From: Eleginops maclovinus
Lineage: Eukaryota; Chordata; Actinopteri; Perciformes; Eleginopidae
Reading direction: 5' to 3'
NCBI RefSeq assembly: GCF_036324505.1
Contig: NC_086368.1
Location: forward strand, 4,226,021-4,290,020
Length of the DNA stretch: 64,000 nucleotides
In this document: piece by piece, positions 52,301 through 64,000 of the stretch
Position numbering within the stretch: the stretch's first letter is position 1
How the letters are laid out: each line of letters starts with the position of its first letter
Made by a program: the position numbers and the translations under genes
The notes under the pieces: model-generated
Seen by the model: only the letters and a program-made list of their open reading frames with translations
The model's database searches: none
Told to the model about the DNA's origin: nothing

Positions 52301-54030
52301 CCTGGTATTAAAGTGTGTTGTCATTAACTCAATCTTACTGGTAGTGCTGGGCGGTATACCGCTTCACACCGAATACCGTATGATATTATTTTTCATATAC
52401 CTTTGAAAAAGTTGCAAAGGGCGCTCAAGCTTGTTATGTTGACATATGGTACGCAAAGTGTGCACTATAAAATGGTATACATTTTGCTGTTTCATGCATT
52501 CTGATTCCTTCACCACATACGACTCATGAAGGCCACCACTGACCAGGTGCTTTTCTGTTGGGCCAAAACGTGACACCCTGATACCCTTTTCATTTAGACT
52601 GATGTGAGTTTTCTGTCCTATGGCCCAGACCTACTTTCAGGCAATAGGATCTGATAGTAGAATACAAATGACTTTAGTAGAGCCAACTTGTAGCAGCGCA
52701 GGTCAACAAAACAGACACTTTTTGTCCAGTTTAAGTATAAAACTGTTACAGCTTTGAGGTTAATACGAGCTTTAAACTGAGTCCTTATGCTCTAGAAACA
52801 GTGATTGCAAGGATGCCAAAATACAAATAATAATATAACACTATTAAATGTGTGCAAAATATAGAATACAGTAATCTTTTTTCATTTGACTCATTTTTAA
52901 GCAGTGACTTTTTATACACATACTACTGAAAATGTATTGTGCTCAGCATGTTTCAGTACTTTAGCACCACTTGTTGCTCAATAACACGTTTATGTGCATA
53001 GTCAAAATAATAAGCAGCTGAGTGTACTATTTAATATTGTGCTAATTATTTTGTTACTTTCATTTCTTTTTAGAGGAGCATATTATTGCAAACTTTCCAT
53101 AGTTTGCGTCACAACTCTGGAAAGTTTAAATTGCTGTGAAGGGTTTTTCAAAGCCCTCAGATAACCTCAGTGGCTTTACAAAAAGCTTCTGAGTGGGGTT
53201 ATGAATGAGCACATCAACTACTGGCCTAACCAACACTACGTCAGTGCCATTGCTTCCAAAAATAGAATATAAAACAGATCATACTGCAGTTGATAAGGAT
53301 CATTGACTAACTTAAAGTCCTGGCCGCTCCCTGTAAGCAGTATTTGACAGATGGAAAGCTGCCAATGTTAAAGCACATAATTCATTAAGGCACCTTTTGT
53401 GATACTTCTGTCAGTGAATGGATCTGCAGTTGAAACCGTGTTTTATACGGTGACATTTAAAGGACTACACATATTAATCCGTCTGATAACTAAGATTTGT
53501 TTTAATCCATTATCAAAATCATGATCTTTGTAGAAAACAGACAGTTAAACTTAAAGTTACAACACCACACAGTGAATGAAACAATATAGCAAAGTTTGTA
53601 GGTTAGTAACTTTCACTTGTTGTTTGATGTGTCCCTTTCTCTTTGCTTCATTCTACAGAAATAGTAAAACACTGTGCTGCCTTTTAAAGACACATTTAAA
53701 CATGGAGTCAGGTGACCGTGTTCAGGTGCTGTTAACATGAAAGCCTGTCAACTTCCCGGTCCCTTCTCTGACGTTGGCCTGCGGGCTAACTAACAAACTA
53801 ACCAGCAGTTTGACTAACCAGACAACTTCAGGAGCTTCTTTCTCACCTCGTTTATTTTTCGTGCCATTCTTCTTCGCCGTAAGGAGCTCGTGGTCGATTT
53901 TCTTTTCTAAAAAGTCCTGTTTTTTGGCCAACATCTCCTCGGTTTCTCGGAGTTTCTGGATAGCCTCCTGGGGTGTCGGCGCTTTACCACCCTTACCCCC
54001 GCCGCCGAATAACTTACCAAACACCGACAT
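44059..54030 (-). CDS. chmp4b: Charged multivesicular body protein 4b (ESCRT-III, Snf7 family), 5 exons
   Basis: Coding exons in transcript order: 54030-53847, 47757-47580, 45572-45458, 45035-44909, 44120-44059; GT/AG introns, frame kept, 221 codons plus TAA (human CHMP4B 224). The Snf7-family subunit polymerises on membranes to drive endosomal vesicle budding, cytokinetic abscission and membrane repair. Seen: start MSVFGKLFGGGGKGGKAP, basic helix 1 region ending KNGTKNKRAALQALKRKKRYE, a helix 2 with GTLSTIEFQREALENANTNT, the acidic helical DELMAELEELEQEELDQNL (MIM2/linker region) and a C-terminal acidic helix DDMADLEAWAAN that fits the ALIX/Bro1-binding helix. Intact. Human CHMP4B matches better than CHMP4A or C, but fish carry two chmp4b copies and which one this is cannot be decided. 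Confidence 0.95.
44199..44278 (+). mobile_element. LINE 3' tail in chmp4b intron 4
   Basis: 'ttgagaagcactttgtgaat', 'gaaaggtgctatactaaata' and an (ATT)n tail form the standard 3' end of CR1/L2-type fish LINEs. Confidence 0.65.
44490..44760 (-). mobile_element. Diverged hAT-like repeat in chmp4b intron 4
   Basis: On the - strand it begins tcagggctgcacaacatgtg, then ATT-rich 'tgatattgaaat'-type sequence. Resembles the start of a common vertebrate MITE. The other terminus is not certain. Confidence 0.4.
45880..46640 (+). mobile_element. hAT derivative nested inside the MITE
   Basis: Starts cagtgatgtcggtaacgact and ends ggtaactgtggcaacactg; the reverse-complemented end reads CAGTGTTGCCACAGTTACC, giving hAT-type termini (CAGTGNTGNC). 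Subterminal 'taacgcgttact' and 'gtaacttgtaatctaac' motifs are repeated. Flanking 8-mers gtgccccg and gtccctgg agree at 5 of 8 positions, so the duplication is weak. Only the transposase start remains. Confidence 0.75.
46156..46434 (+). pseudogene. N-terminal fragment of a BED-finger hAT transposase
   Basis: The frame reads WKYSHYFEFVSAKDETLRF, then NTTSNLKKHLESQHA, the typical ZBED-like N-terminus with the finger's HxxxH. The expected Cys-x2-Cys is lost (FDVLSAGDK region), and the catalytic core is absent. Ends at a stop after 92 codons. Confidence 0.75.
48225..48312 (+). mobile_element. LINE 3' tail in chmp4b intron 1
   Basis: 'tttgagattaataaagtcat' followed by a TTATCTTATCTT tail is the usual 3' end of several fish LINE families; nothing upstream is recognisable. 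Confidence 0.45.
49312..49397. repeat. (TG)n microsatellite
   Basis: About 76 bases of TG ending in gcgcacacac. Confidence 0.98.
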
Positions 54031-54300
54031 TTTGTTAGTAAATGTAAACAATAGCGGCTGATTTAACCGCACACCAACAGCCGGCCCTTTGTGGTGCCGG
54101 ACAGAATGTTGTTAAATTGCTCGGTTGTCTTTCTAGGTAACTATACGATTAGACACCCAACGGAGGGCTGCTGCTGCCGCTGCTGTTGTTGTTTTTGTCT
54201 CTTCTTCCGCCTCTTCCAGAAAGGCCCCGTGATGTCATTACGTCAGCGCTGTTACGTGACTCATGCATGTCATGCGTTCAGGGGAATTCACAAATGAGCT
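54031..54300 (-). promoter_or_regulatory. chmp4b: chmp4b 5'UTR and promoter
   Basis: Upstream of the ATG on the - strand. On that strand, 54235-54265 carries TGAGTCACGTAAC (an AP-1-like TGAGTCA overlapping a CACGT core) and TGACGTAA (CRE-like). A GCN-rich tract (gctgctgctgccgctgctg) at 54168 lies in the likely 5'UTR. No TATA box. Motifs are seen; function is inferred. Confidence 0.5.
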
Positions 54301-54935
54301 GTTCAATATCTGCCATAAAAGACCTCTATGTTTAGTCATCGTTTACCGTCAGAAATATTACTATTGTGAATTGTTGGTTTATTCATTATTATTCGAGGTA
54401 TTATTATTTACTATTTGTAGCTGATTAATACCTGTGTCATTCTGACTATTTGTGTAGCCTATAGTTTACTTTTTCTCTAATTATAATTATTCCAAATTAT
54501 TTTATTTCCAAATGGTATAGTTTAATTTAATTTTATATAAGTTATATATTTTAGCACCTACAGTCTTTTTATTGTATAACAACCTGAACATTTATCCTCG
54601 TTTAAATGTACCTCTTTCAGAATTTATAAGGTGGTATAATTTATCTTCTCTAAATACAGCAGCGGGAAAAAAATGAGACCACTTCAGCATTATCATTTTC
54701 TCTTGTTTTATTTGTAATAGGTATGGCTTTGAGTTAAAAATAAATACATTTTGTTTAAATGTATTCTCTAAAGGAGTGACTGTGTTGGAATTTAACAGAC
54801 ACTGTAATGGCTGCCATACATGTAGATAAGATTTAAGAATCATTTGAAGTGGTCTCTTCATTTTTTCCGGAGCTGTATGCAGGAAAACTGTCCAATACTA
54901 AAAAATCCCCTTAAGATGATCATGTTTGGTGTAAC

Positions 54936-54943
54936 TTAATGAT
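54936..54943. repeat. Left target-site duplication of the 54944-58083 hAT element
   Basis: TTAATGAT, identical to 58084-58091. Confidence 0.95.
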
Positions 54944-55216
54944 CAGTGTTTAAATTGGCTTTTGTAAAGTGGGGGAGCCCTTCACTCGCAGTGGTCAATG
55001 TCGCGAAACATTTCTACTATATGAATACACTGCTACTAACACACCGTTAATTCACATTGTGTTCTTTGTTAGTTATTTATCTCATATGCACATATCACAA
55101 CAATAACATAACCCATTTGTCCTTTGACAAGTCATTTTGTTTGGCAATAGGCAGCAGTTTTAATGAGCAGTTTAGTTGCAATACATACTGTGGCCACCAT
55201 CCTACACAGTGCACCT

Positions 55217-56794
55217 TCAATTCATGACATTCCAAATGGCACTCATGTCAAGCTTGTGGTGGCTTTCATGCCTCACTTTACAAGACATATGGTCTGCAGA
55301 CCGCCGGGTCATAACCCACTTTTTAACGTATTTAGTGGGGTTCCACAACTCCAGTGGTGGGCCCACTAAGTTAATGAACATTAAATATGACAAATTCTCA
55401 ACTTTTAGTTGATTGCGAATGGGTGAAATTATGTTGTTCATTAGGGAGAACCCTCTTTCACACTCTGCAGTACTGACGGCCAGTGTGTCTCCTGCATGTT
55501 TCAACTGTATCAGTCCTCCTTTCAGTGGCAAGCCACTGTCCTTAAGGTCTCTGAAATCTTGCTTGACATTTGAGAAGTGGATTTTAAGACGGGTACAAAG
55601 CAGCCTTAATTCGGCCTCTCCAAATAAGACTGGCACTGGAGTTGGCCAGGTTTCGGGATTAAGAATATTCAGCAGCTCATAAAGTTCTAGTTCACCCTCT
55701 GTGACCATCCTGGACAGCATGCTATTGCTCAAAGTGTGAAAGAATTTCTGAGGTGGAATCATTGTTTGCCTCTCACCTGTTCTCACTGGCACCCCTTTGA
55801 AAACACCTTCTTCAACACCCTGACAAGCAAGTTTATAGTATGCCCCTTTTTCCTCCCCCATTGCTGAAAAAATCTCAGCCTGTCTTTTTATTTTTTTCAT
55901 CGCTTCAGAGAGACGGATGTCTCTGCTTTGTAATGCTTCTGATAAATCTTTTAGTTCCTCCAAAGCATCATACATAAGTCCAAGATTTTTAATGAAGTCT
56001 GCAGATGACAGTTTATCTCCCAGGCCTTCATACATACACCTCTCTAAAGAGGTTCTAGCCGAATCTTGACTAGCACTTGTGAAGTGCTTGTGCAGGGCAC
56101 TATACATGTTCCACACAGCCTCAACAGTTCTGTAGGAGGAAGCTACCCACCTCACACCTAAAACCCGACCTATCCTCCGCAATTGTGTTCCCACTGATGC
56201 TGCAGCACTGTTAAGTTCTCTGATGTTTTTGGGTGATTGGCTGTAAAGACTGAACAATTTGTCGAGGAAGCTTGTAAAGTGGTTAGTCTCAACACAGCAC
56301 TTTACTGCATCACCAACTGAGAGTTCCAACCTATGATTGAGACAGTGCCATCCCACAATGTCAGGGTATTTTGCTTTGAGTTTTGCATATACGCCTGCCT
56401 TTTTACCCAGCATCACTGATGCCCCATCTGAGCAAAATCCAACAAAACAGTCCTTCAGAAAGTCATCATCTAGTCCATTGTCCACAAGGCACTGGATCAA
56501 TGCATCAGTAATGCCATCTGCTGTAGTTTTTTCCAGCTCAATGACATTTAAGAAAAATGTAAGTGGGTCTGCATTTGCCACAGATGCTCGTAAGTATATA
56601 ACAAGACAGGATTTCTTACTCACTGTAGTGCTTTCATCCATCAGGATAGACACCTTGGGCTTTGTACGCCTGATACTGGACATTAGGGATTTCTTCATCT
56701 CTTCAGCAATAAAATGAACAATGTCAGTGCATACCACATTACTGTGGAGGACTCTGCCCATGTTGAGCCCATTGAGTGGTACTGTTAAATGCAT
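55217..56794 (-). CDS. hAT transposase, catalytic and dimerisation domains (KIAA1586/ZNF862-like)
   Basis: 525 uninterrupted codons. The RNase-H-like core acidic residues are visible: VSILMDESTT (first Asp), GFCSDGASVMLGKK (second Asp) and TAECERGFSLMNNI (Glu, followed by the C-terminal dimerisation segment). The insertion domain carries GWHCLNHRLELS (the Cys-x2-His motif) and LGVRWVAS. Proteins of this type are 650-800 residues with an N-terminal TTF/BED-type zinc finger, missing here. A short upstream exon with MKRTLRDFFSG ends at donor 56890, but joining it to the acceptor before 56783 is out of frame. So either an internal exon was deleted or translation starts at 56794. In a living element it would cut and paste this transposon; activity is unproven. 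Confidence 0.85.
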   Translation of the reverse strand: MHLTVPLNGLNMGRVLHSNVVCTDIVHFIAEEMKKSLMSSIRRTKPKVSILMDESTTVSKKSCLVIYLRASVANADPLTFFLNVIELEKTTADGITDALIQCLVDNGLDDDFLKDCFVGFCSDGASVMLGKKAGVYAKLKAKYPDIVGWHCLNHRLELSVGDAVKCCVETNHFTSFLDKLFSLYSQSPKNIRELNSAAASVGTQLRRIGRVLGVRWVASSYRTVEAVWNMYSALHKHFTSASQDSARTSLERCMYEGLGDKLSSADFIKNLGLMYDALEELKDLSEALQSRDIRLSEAMKKIKRQAEIFSAMGEEKGAYYKLACQGVEEGVFKGVPVRTGERQTMIPPQKFFHTLSNSMLSRMVTEGELELYELLNILNPETWPTPVPVLFGEAELRLLCTRLKIHFSNVKQDFRDLKDSGLPLKGGLIQLKHAGDTLAVSTAECERGFSLMNNIISPIRNQLKVENLSYLMFINLVGPPLELWNPTKYVKKWVMTRRSADHMSCKVRHESHHKLDMSAIWNVMN

Positions 56795-56890
56795 AAAATA
56801 TGATGGTTACCAATTCTAAACACTGTATTAAATAAGGCTGGGTTTTTTGTTGTTGTTGTTTTTTTTGTTGCCAAAATGACCTCAACATAC

Positions 56891-56939
56891 CCACTGAAAA
56901 AGTCCCTCAGTGTCCGCTTCATTGTCAGAGTTACAGCGT
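56891..56939 (-). other. Putative 5' coding exon of the hAT transposase
   Basis: On the - strand an acceptor (ttttctgttcag) precedes 56939, then an ATG at 56922 opens MKRTLRDFFS, a start shared by many hAT/ZNF862-like transposases, then donor ggtatgttg. Phase 2 at the donor does not fit the phase of the long exon. Confidence 0.55.
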
Positions 56940-57603
56940 CTGAACAGAAAAATCAAGTTAAATACCAATGTATGTGGGGGTGGTCCACTACGCACAGGCT
57001 CACAAACTTGAATGTAGTTAAAATCAACATGAGCTACAGTACAGAATGAAAAAGAATCGAGCTACCTAAAGACATTGTGGCACTGAATCCATCTGATGTT
57101 ATTACTGTAACAAGCGAAGCAACAATAAGTCTTTCAAAAGCCTACCCTACCAACACTGCCATTTACCATGTGTGCTGAAGTAGGTTACCACTCATCCTTT
57201 CCATTAGAAATAACTAATTTGTAACGAATAACGAAGTTTAGCGACCTCATAACTTTGGCCAAACTCATAGGATTGGGAGTCGAGCACGCTATCCAGGCTG
57301 GTGGTTGTCTCACTAGCAAGAGAGACGTTTGCTAGTTTCCATACGCAAAGCAACGTTGCAGCAGGCATTCGCTCAATCAGTTAGCCAACTCTTTCTTTTT
57401 TAAAACATTCTGATGTGATATTTAACTAGCAGGCTAGAACCCACAGAATAACTAACTTGGTAAATGAACAATCTGACAGAAATACAGCCTGAAATACGAA
57501 CTTGAGGGTGATTTTTATTTCTCAACTGAGAGACGTCTGTTAATGATACAAAAGGACATTCATTGCCTGAGAAGCTAAAATACACGAAAGAAGAACAACT
57601 TAC

Positions 57604-57720
57604 CCCTGTCTTGCTAAAGAATTGTTCCTATGTTGATAATGTATTTGCAAATTCATAGCACGAAGATACAGCACAGACAGCGACCAACTGCAAACTCGTT
57701 TCACTCAGAATGACATCTCG
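57604..57720 (-). other. Putative non-coding first exon of the hAT element
   Basis: A good donor (agacagggg|taagt region; gt at 57603-57602) follows a moderately GC-balanced segment without a long frame. Start not determinable. Confidence 0.35.
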
Positions 57721-58083
57721 CATGTTCTTCTTATTTTTGGGTTTTATGGCGGTTGGCAAACTAACGTGAATGGTGCATTACCGCCAAAAATCTCGCATGT
57801 TGCACTGACTGGCTGGATTGAATAATGCTGTGATGTCATGGCTCTGCACAGTGCTGTAATTCACCTAAACTTGCTTTTATTTTCAGCGTTATTATTGACA
57901 AACCTTCCTTACAATTTTAATATTTTTTAGAAGACTTGAAAAATTAATTTAATCACATTAAAAAATTAAAAAAAATTAAAATATGATCACTGGAGCAGGC
58001 GGAGCGGAGCTCCGTTTGCCGGTCCGTCCGAAGTGAGGAGGCGGAGCTGCGCTCCGGAGCGCTCCGCCCCAATTTAAACCCTG

Positions 58084-58091
58084 TTAATGAT
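58084..58091. repeat. Right target-site duplication of the hAT element
   Basis: TTAATGAT, identical to 54936-54943. Confidence 0.95.
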
Positions 58092-58308
58092 ATGTCCAAT
58101 AAACCACGATAAAAAATATCAGGTAAGAATTCAGGAGGGAAACAACTGCTGCTGGATGTTACTGCATTGAAACAACATTCCCATCTGGAAGTAACACCAA
58201 TATTGTGATTGATGTTTTTAATTTCTAAAATGCTACATCCTCGTAACTCACTAATAATTCAGTCAATCAGTCAGTCAGTCATTTGTCGGTAAACGTCACA
58301 TCTTCCAA

Positions 58309-60654
<2,346 letters not shown>

Positions 60655-60900
60655 CTGTCCTGACCAGTGTGTGTGTGTGTTTATGTATGTGTGTGTGTAT
60701 GTGTTTGTGTGTGTGGCTCCTTCGTTTTGTCCTGCTAATGTTTCACCTGTGTGTAAGTTACACTGACACAACTGTTTACCGTCGCCATGGGGACCGAGTT
60801 CCATGACACTCACAACACATATATCTCTGTGTAACCGTGGCGATGATAGGATGGAAGCACTGGAGGGGAACTCAAACATTAGAGAGGTGTCCACTGAAAT
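60655..60900 (-). promoter_or_regulatory. cimip1: cimip1 promoter region with RFX X-box-like sites
   Basis: Two sequences resemble the RFX X-box (GTNRCC N0-3 RGYAAC): GTCGCCATGGGGAC at 60781-60794 and GTAACCGTGGCGAT at 60831-60844. Each has a perfect left half-site and a degenerate right half. X-boxes bound by RFX factors are the standard control element of ciliary genes. An imperfect TG tract (60666-60714) lies between them and the ATG. Confidence 0.5.
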
Positions 60901-61842
60901 ATCTCAGCAAATCATAGTACATACTCTACTGAAATAGAGTGGTGGAGGAATGAGTCCTTAAACCTGGGAATGAGTGAGCATTTTAACACTTCTGGGACTT
61001 GTCAACGGAAATAATGTCTGTGGTTAACAAAATCTACAACATAAAATACGTCAGTGAACACCCCACTCTAGAGTGACTGAATCGTATATATGTAAAAAAA
61101 AAAACAGTAGCCATAGTGTTTGCTATTTAGTTTGTTTAAAGCATTACGGAGGTTGCATTTACACTTAAAAGACTGTATAAAGTTGAGATTATCCTGCTGA
61201 ACAAACATCTCAGTGTCATAAACGTTTGTTTGCCACAGATCATATTTTCTTTAATATTCCAAGATAAACAAAATAATCTCAGAATTGCCCTGAAAAATGA
61301 TGTCGTTGTACCACCACAGATTCTGAAATGGGCTTCTGATCATCCTTTAATCTCTCTTATAACTGTTGGACACAGCCAGTTTATTTCCCCTCAGCTGTAC
61401 AAAGCAAAACCAACTTCAACAAGAAGTGTTTGGACTTATACTTGCACATAGACATTCACATATACTATATCATTTCATCTTCATTATAATCTTCATTTGT
61501 GTCTGTACATGTACATTTAGCTTCTCTGTGTTTTACTTATCATTTTTATTAATACTTGAACTTAAATGTCCTATTTTTCTTTTTAGTTTTTCACTGTTCT
61601 GACACCTTCATTTCCCAGGATTGATTAGATCAGGATTTATCTTATTTTATCTTATCTTGAATTTTATGAAAGATTATTTCCAATTTCCATTTTTAAAAGG
61701 TTTAAAGATTGGGTTGGAAGTCTGGAGAAACCTGCAACACCTTTGGAAATAATCCAAACACAAAAACCCAGCCCAGTGCAACCCCTTTTCCAATAAAAGT
61801 ATCTGGCAGTACTAGCTACTACTAGCTGAATTATAAAGTGTT
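60900..61842. other. Gene-free spacer
   Basis: AT-rich intergenic sequence; no exon or transposon terminus supported. An ATCTTATTTTATCTTATCTT stretch near 61640 may be a LINE tail. Confidence 0.45.
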
Positions 61843-63918
61843 TTAAATGTGGTAATTGCAGATTTGCCTTCTGTACTGGACCACTCCCAAGGACAGAACC
61901 ACTGCTCCCAACAGCAGAGAACAGAATCCACCAATCAGGTAGCTCCTCTTAGACTTATTTAAGGAAGAGTCTGCAATAAAAAGACCAGAACCAATATTAT
62001 TAAATGTGCTGAATGTACATGTATCTGTTAATGACAACATAATGCTGCATTTGAAATAAAATAGGATATTGTTTAGTGTGAGACTGGCTGGGACCGAACA
62101 GAAAGGAGGCGGATTTTGAGGAAATGCAAGTGCGCATGCTCTATGAGCCCGCCTCCAATGCTGTATCCAGTTCGATATATAACCCCCTGATCCTTACCCC
62201 ATTCAATAATGGTGGGCTCCTTGAGGCTGGCCTGCTCCACCATGCATCTGATTTTGTCCTTCGGCCCTGGTGTGATCTCCAGGAAAGATTGGACCTGTTA
62301 CGTCCAGTCTCCATTTGTCATCAACTCGCTAAAGGTCACACCCGAGGTCACTTTCTCTCCGTTGCGGAGCCAAGTTAGCCAGATATGTTTGGGGAAGAAG
62401 TCATAAGCACTGCAGACCAACATGGTTTCATTATTGGAGCTTGTGGTGTCTGCAAGAGTGACGCTGGGTTCGGCTGAAATCAGAGAGTTTTACTGAAATA
62501 TGGCATCCTGAGTACTGTGCTGAGATTGTATCATTAATCCAGAGAGCTTCTCGTTTAGACATGTACAATGGATAACTGCTCCTTGCTACTTTACCCTTTT
62601 AAATACCAACTTTATTTGGTCTACAACTGAGAGGTGAATGATTCTATCCTTACAACAATGTGCATATATAGTCTTTGGGAGGTGAAACTACGTTTTCTTC
62701 TACACATTTCATGGTATTTTAGGAAACAATTGAAGTTCCATTTCCCCAGGGACTGAATTTAATATATAATAATAGGAAAAGTGTCATAACAGATACACTA
62801 AATACTTGAGATTTTCACATATATGGAACACATTTAAGAAACATAATGTTAGTGTAAGCTGTACTAATTATTTTAAGACTTTACACCAATCCAAATAAAT
62901 GTTTTTGCATCTACTATATCAAACTAGAGATATGTCTTTTGAGACAGTTGGAGACATTACTGATCATTTGCTTCCTTTTTGAGAGGGGGTTAGAAACCAA
63001 TGTCATGTCTGGACATTAAGGACTGAGAACTGGGTGATTTTGGCCAATAAATTTAGCCATTTTTACTCTTTGCTTACAACCTTAAAGAGGCCCAACATTG
63101 CTCATGGGGATGCTCCCTTTCCTGTAGAGTGTTACATAGGTTTTTGTTCATGTAAATGGTCTGCAAAGGCTAACATACCTGTGTTCCCTTCAGGGGGGGT
63201 TTCTCTCCCATATGCTTCCCCTTGCCTGAAACGCCTCCATTGGACTCCTTTGTTTGCTTCTGTTACATAGTGACATCAGTGTGTAACACAAGTGCTTCTA
63301 TTAGCTAGCGCTCCAACACATTGTACGTGATAGGCTAAGCAGCAGGACACATGATACATCTCTAAGCGCTTGACCAATCACAACAGAGCTGATTTGGCTC
63401 TGGTTTCAGACAGAGGGTGAAAAGAGGTGCTGTATGGGAAAATTAAAAAGCTTTAGGAACATTAAAGTAATTAGGCCTATGCACCATAATACAAGTATGA
63501 ACCTGAAAATGAACATCCTCTTTAACAAAACTTCACTGTATACAAGCGGGGAGGCTTCTTATACTGCTTTTCTTTACACAGAGTTTGTGAGTTTATTGAG
63601 ATTAAATAAAGATGTATATGTATGAATACTCACCAATGTTGTCCTCAGCAATTCTGTATATTAAACTGACGTTGTCGACACATATGAGCTGCCTCTCCAC
63701 TATCCTCTGCAGAACGTCGTGCTAGTCAGCATTCAGCCTGGAAGCAGATATCAACCCGGCTGCAGTGAGGCCCGTCCACTTCCCCACCGTGCTGTTGTAC
63801 TGCATGGTGAACTCTTCGTTGAAATACCAGTCGATCAGGTACTCCACATGTTCTTTGGAGTAAACGACACACCAGAAGTTAGCAGACATGAAGTATCCAC
63901 TGCCATCAGCAGCACCAT
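61843..63918 (-). pseudogene. MHC class II beta chain, interrupted (exons beta-1, beta-2, transmembrane)
   Basis: Three exons on the - strand. Beta-1 exon 63918-63634: YFMSANFWCVVYS, YFNEEFTMQYNSTVGK (conserved N-glycosylation NST), then an in-frame TAG at 63724-63722 where the family has a conserved Trp, then LQRIVERQLICVDN. Beta-2 exon 62473-62198: EPSVTLADTTSS, MLVCSAYDFFPK, LTWLRNGEKVTSGVT, NGDWT, then TAA at 62300-62298 where the family has Tyr, then VQSFLEITPGPKDKIRCMVE, ASLKEPTIIEW, an Ig C1 domain. The transmembrane exon 61970-61843 encodes KSKRSYLIGGFC and a hydrophobic helix, ending QYRRQICNYHI. Splice sites are GT/AG. The signal-peptide exon lies beyond the right edge. Two independent nonsense codons suggest a pseudogene; sequencing errors or transcripts skipping exons are alternatives. 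Divergence from classical beta chains suggests a non-classical (D/E-type) lineage; that is inference. Confidence 0.85.
63082..63525 (+). mobile_element. TTAA-flanked MITE in the MHC class II beta intron
   Basis: Left TTAAAGAGGCCCAACATTG; right gaacatcctctttaa. Terminal repeats TTAAAGAGG / CCTCTTTAA, with TTAA at both ends (63082-63085, 63522-63525), piggyBac-like. No coding capacity. Confidence 0.7.
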
Positions 63919-64000
63919 CTGAACAGTACAGGGGAGGGCACAAAATATGATTGTTTTTTATGTGCAGATACAGGAAGTCCATGGTATGTCGACAGATTGC

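Larger units (their letters stand above)
47758..53846. other. chmp4b intron 1
   Basis: 6.1 kb, no internal gene supported. Contains a LINE tail (48225-48312), a (TG)n tract (49312-49397), and a diverged repeat from 52343 starting 'gtgctgggcggtataccg', which resembles a widespread fish transposon end. The rest is AT-rich unique-looking sequence. Confidence 0.6.
54944..58083 (-). mobile_element. 3.14 kb hAT transposon with perfect 8 bp TSD
   Basis: The left terminus is CAGTGTTTAAATTGGC; the right terminus, reverse-complemented, is CAGGGTTTAAATTGGG (14 of 16 match). A perfect 8 bp duplication TTAATGAT flanks it, the hallmark of a recent hAT insertion. It carries one long transposase frame on the - strand (55217-56794) and upstream exon-like segments. 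The right subterminal 60-80 bp are GC-rich with palindromes (gctccggagc, ggagctcc). It lies between the chmp4b promoter and the end of the CIMIP1-like gene. Confidence 0.95.

Noticed and set aside
55163..56717. Open frames on the + strand across the hAT transposase
   Set aside because: Antisense shadows of the 525-codon transposase.

Overview
The window is vertebrate nuclear DNA, almost certainly from a ray-finned (teleost) fish. Evidence: multi-exon genes with GT/AG introns, long (TG)n and (GATA)n microsatellites, TTAGGG repeats, and many fish-type transposon remnants. No prokaryotic features are present. Five host loci can be read exon by exon: a pentraxin (C-reactive-protein-like) gene on the + strand, and on the - strand ahcy (adenosylhomocysteinase), chmp4b (ESCRT-III), a C20orf85/CIMIP1-like ciliary gene, and an MHC class II beta locus that looks like a pseudogene.

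Layout. 1-8.4 kb holds the pentraxin gene (CDS 5427-7111), preceded by transposon debris: a deleted LINE, a deleted hAT element with a recognisable target-site duplication, an ISL2EU/Harbinger-type transposase fragment and a second deleted LINE. A ~540 bp block at the window's left edge recurs just downstream of the gene, suggesting the gene belongs to a tandem array. 8.4-20.5 kb is gene-poor and AT-rich, with a (GATA)n tract next to an interstitial telomeric repeat, a tRNA-type SINE, MITE fragments and a LINE tail. 20.5-36 kb is ahcy (11 coding exons, 433 codons plus stop, intact). 36-44 kb is intergenic repeat sequence and includes ~2.6 kb (39.3-41.9 kb) of strange homopolymer-rich sequence starting at a run of C, probably an assembly or base-calling artefact. 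44-54.3 kb is chmp4b (5 exons, 221 codons plus stop), with a MITE carrying a nested hAT derivative in intron 2. 54.9-58.1 kb is a 3.14 kb hAT transposon with a perfect 8 bp target-site duplication and an open 525-codon transposase frame. 58.3-60.7 kb is the CIMIP1-like gene (4 exons, 131 codons plus stop). 61.8-64 kb is the MHC class II beta locus, cut by the window's right edge.

These genes do not form one pathway: acute-phase recognition, methylation-cycle metabolism, membrane scission, cilia and antigen presentation. The ahcy-chmp4b-C20orf85 grouping fits conserved synteny, since the human orthologues are all on chromosome 20. I found no convincing new multi-gene system. The best leads are the young hAT element beside the ciliary gene, the duplicated pentraxin promoter/first exon, the doubly interrupted MHC gene and the anomalous 39.3-41.9 kb block.
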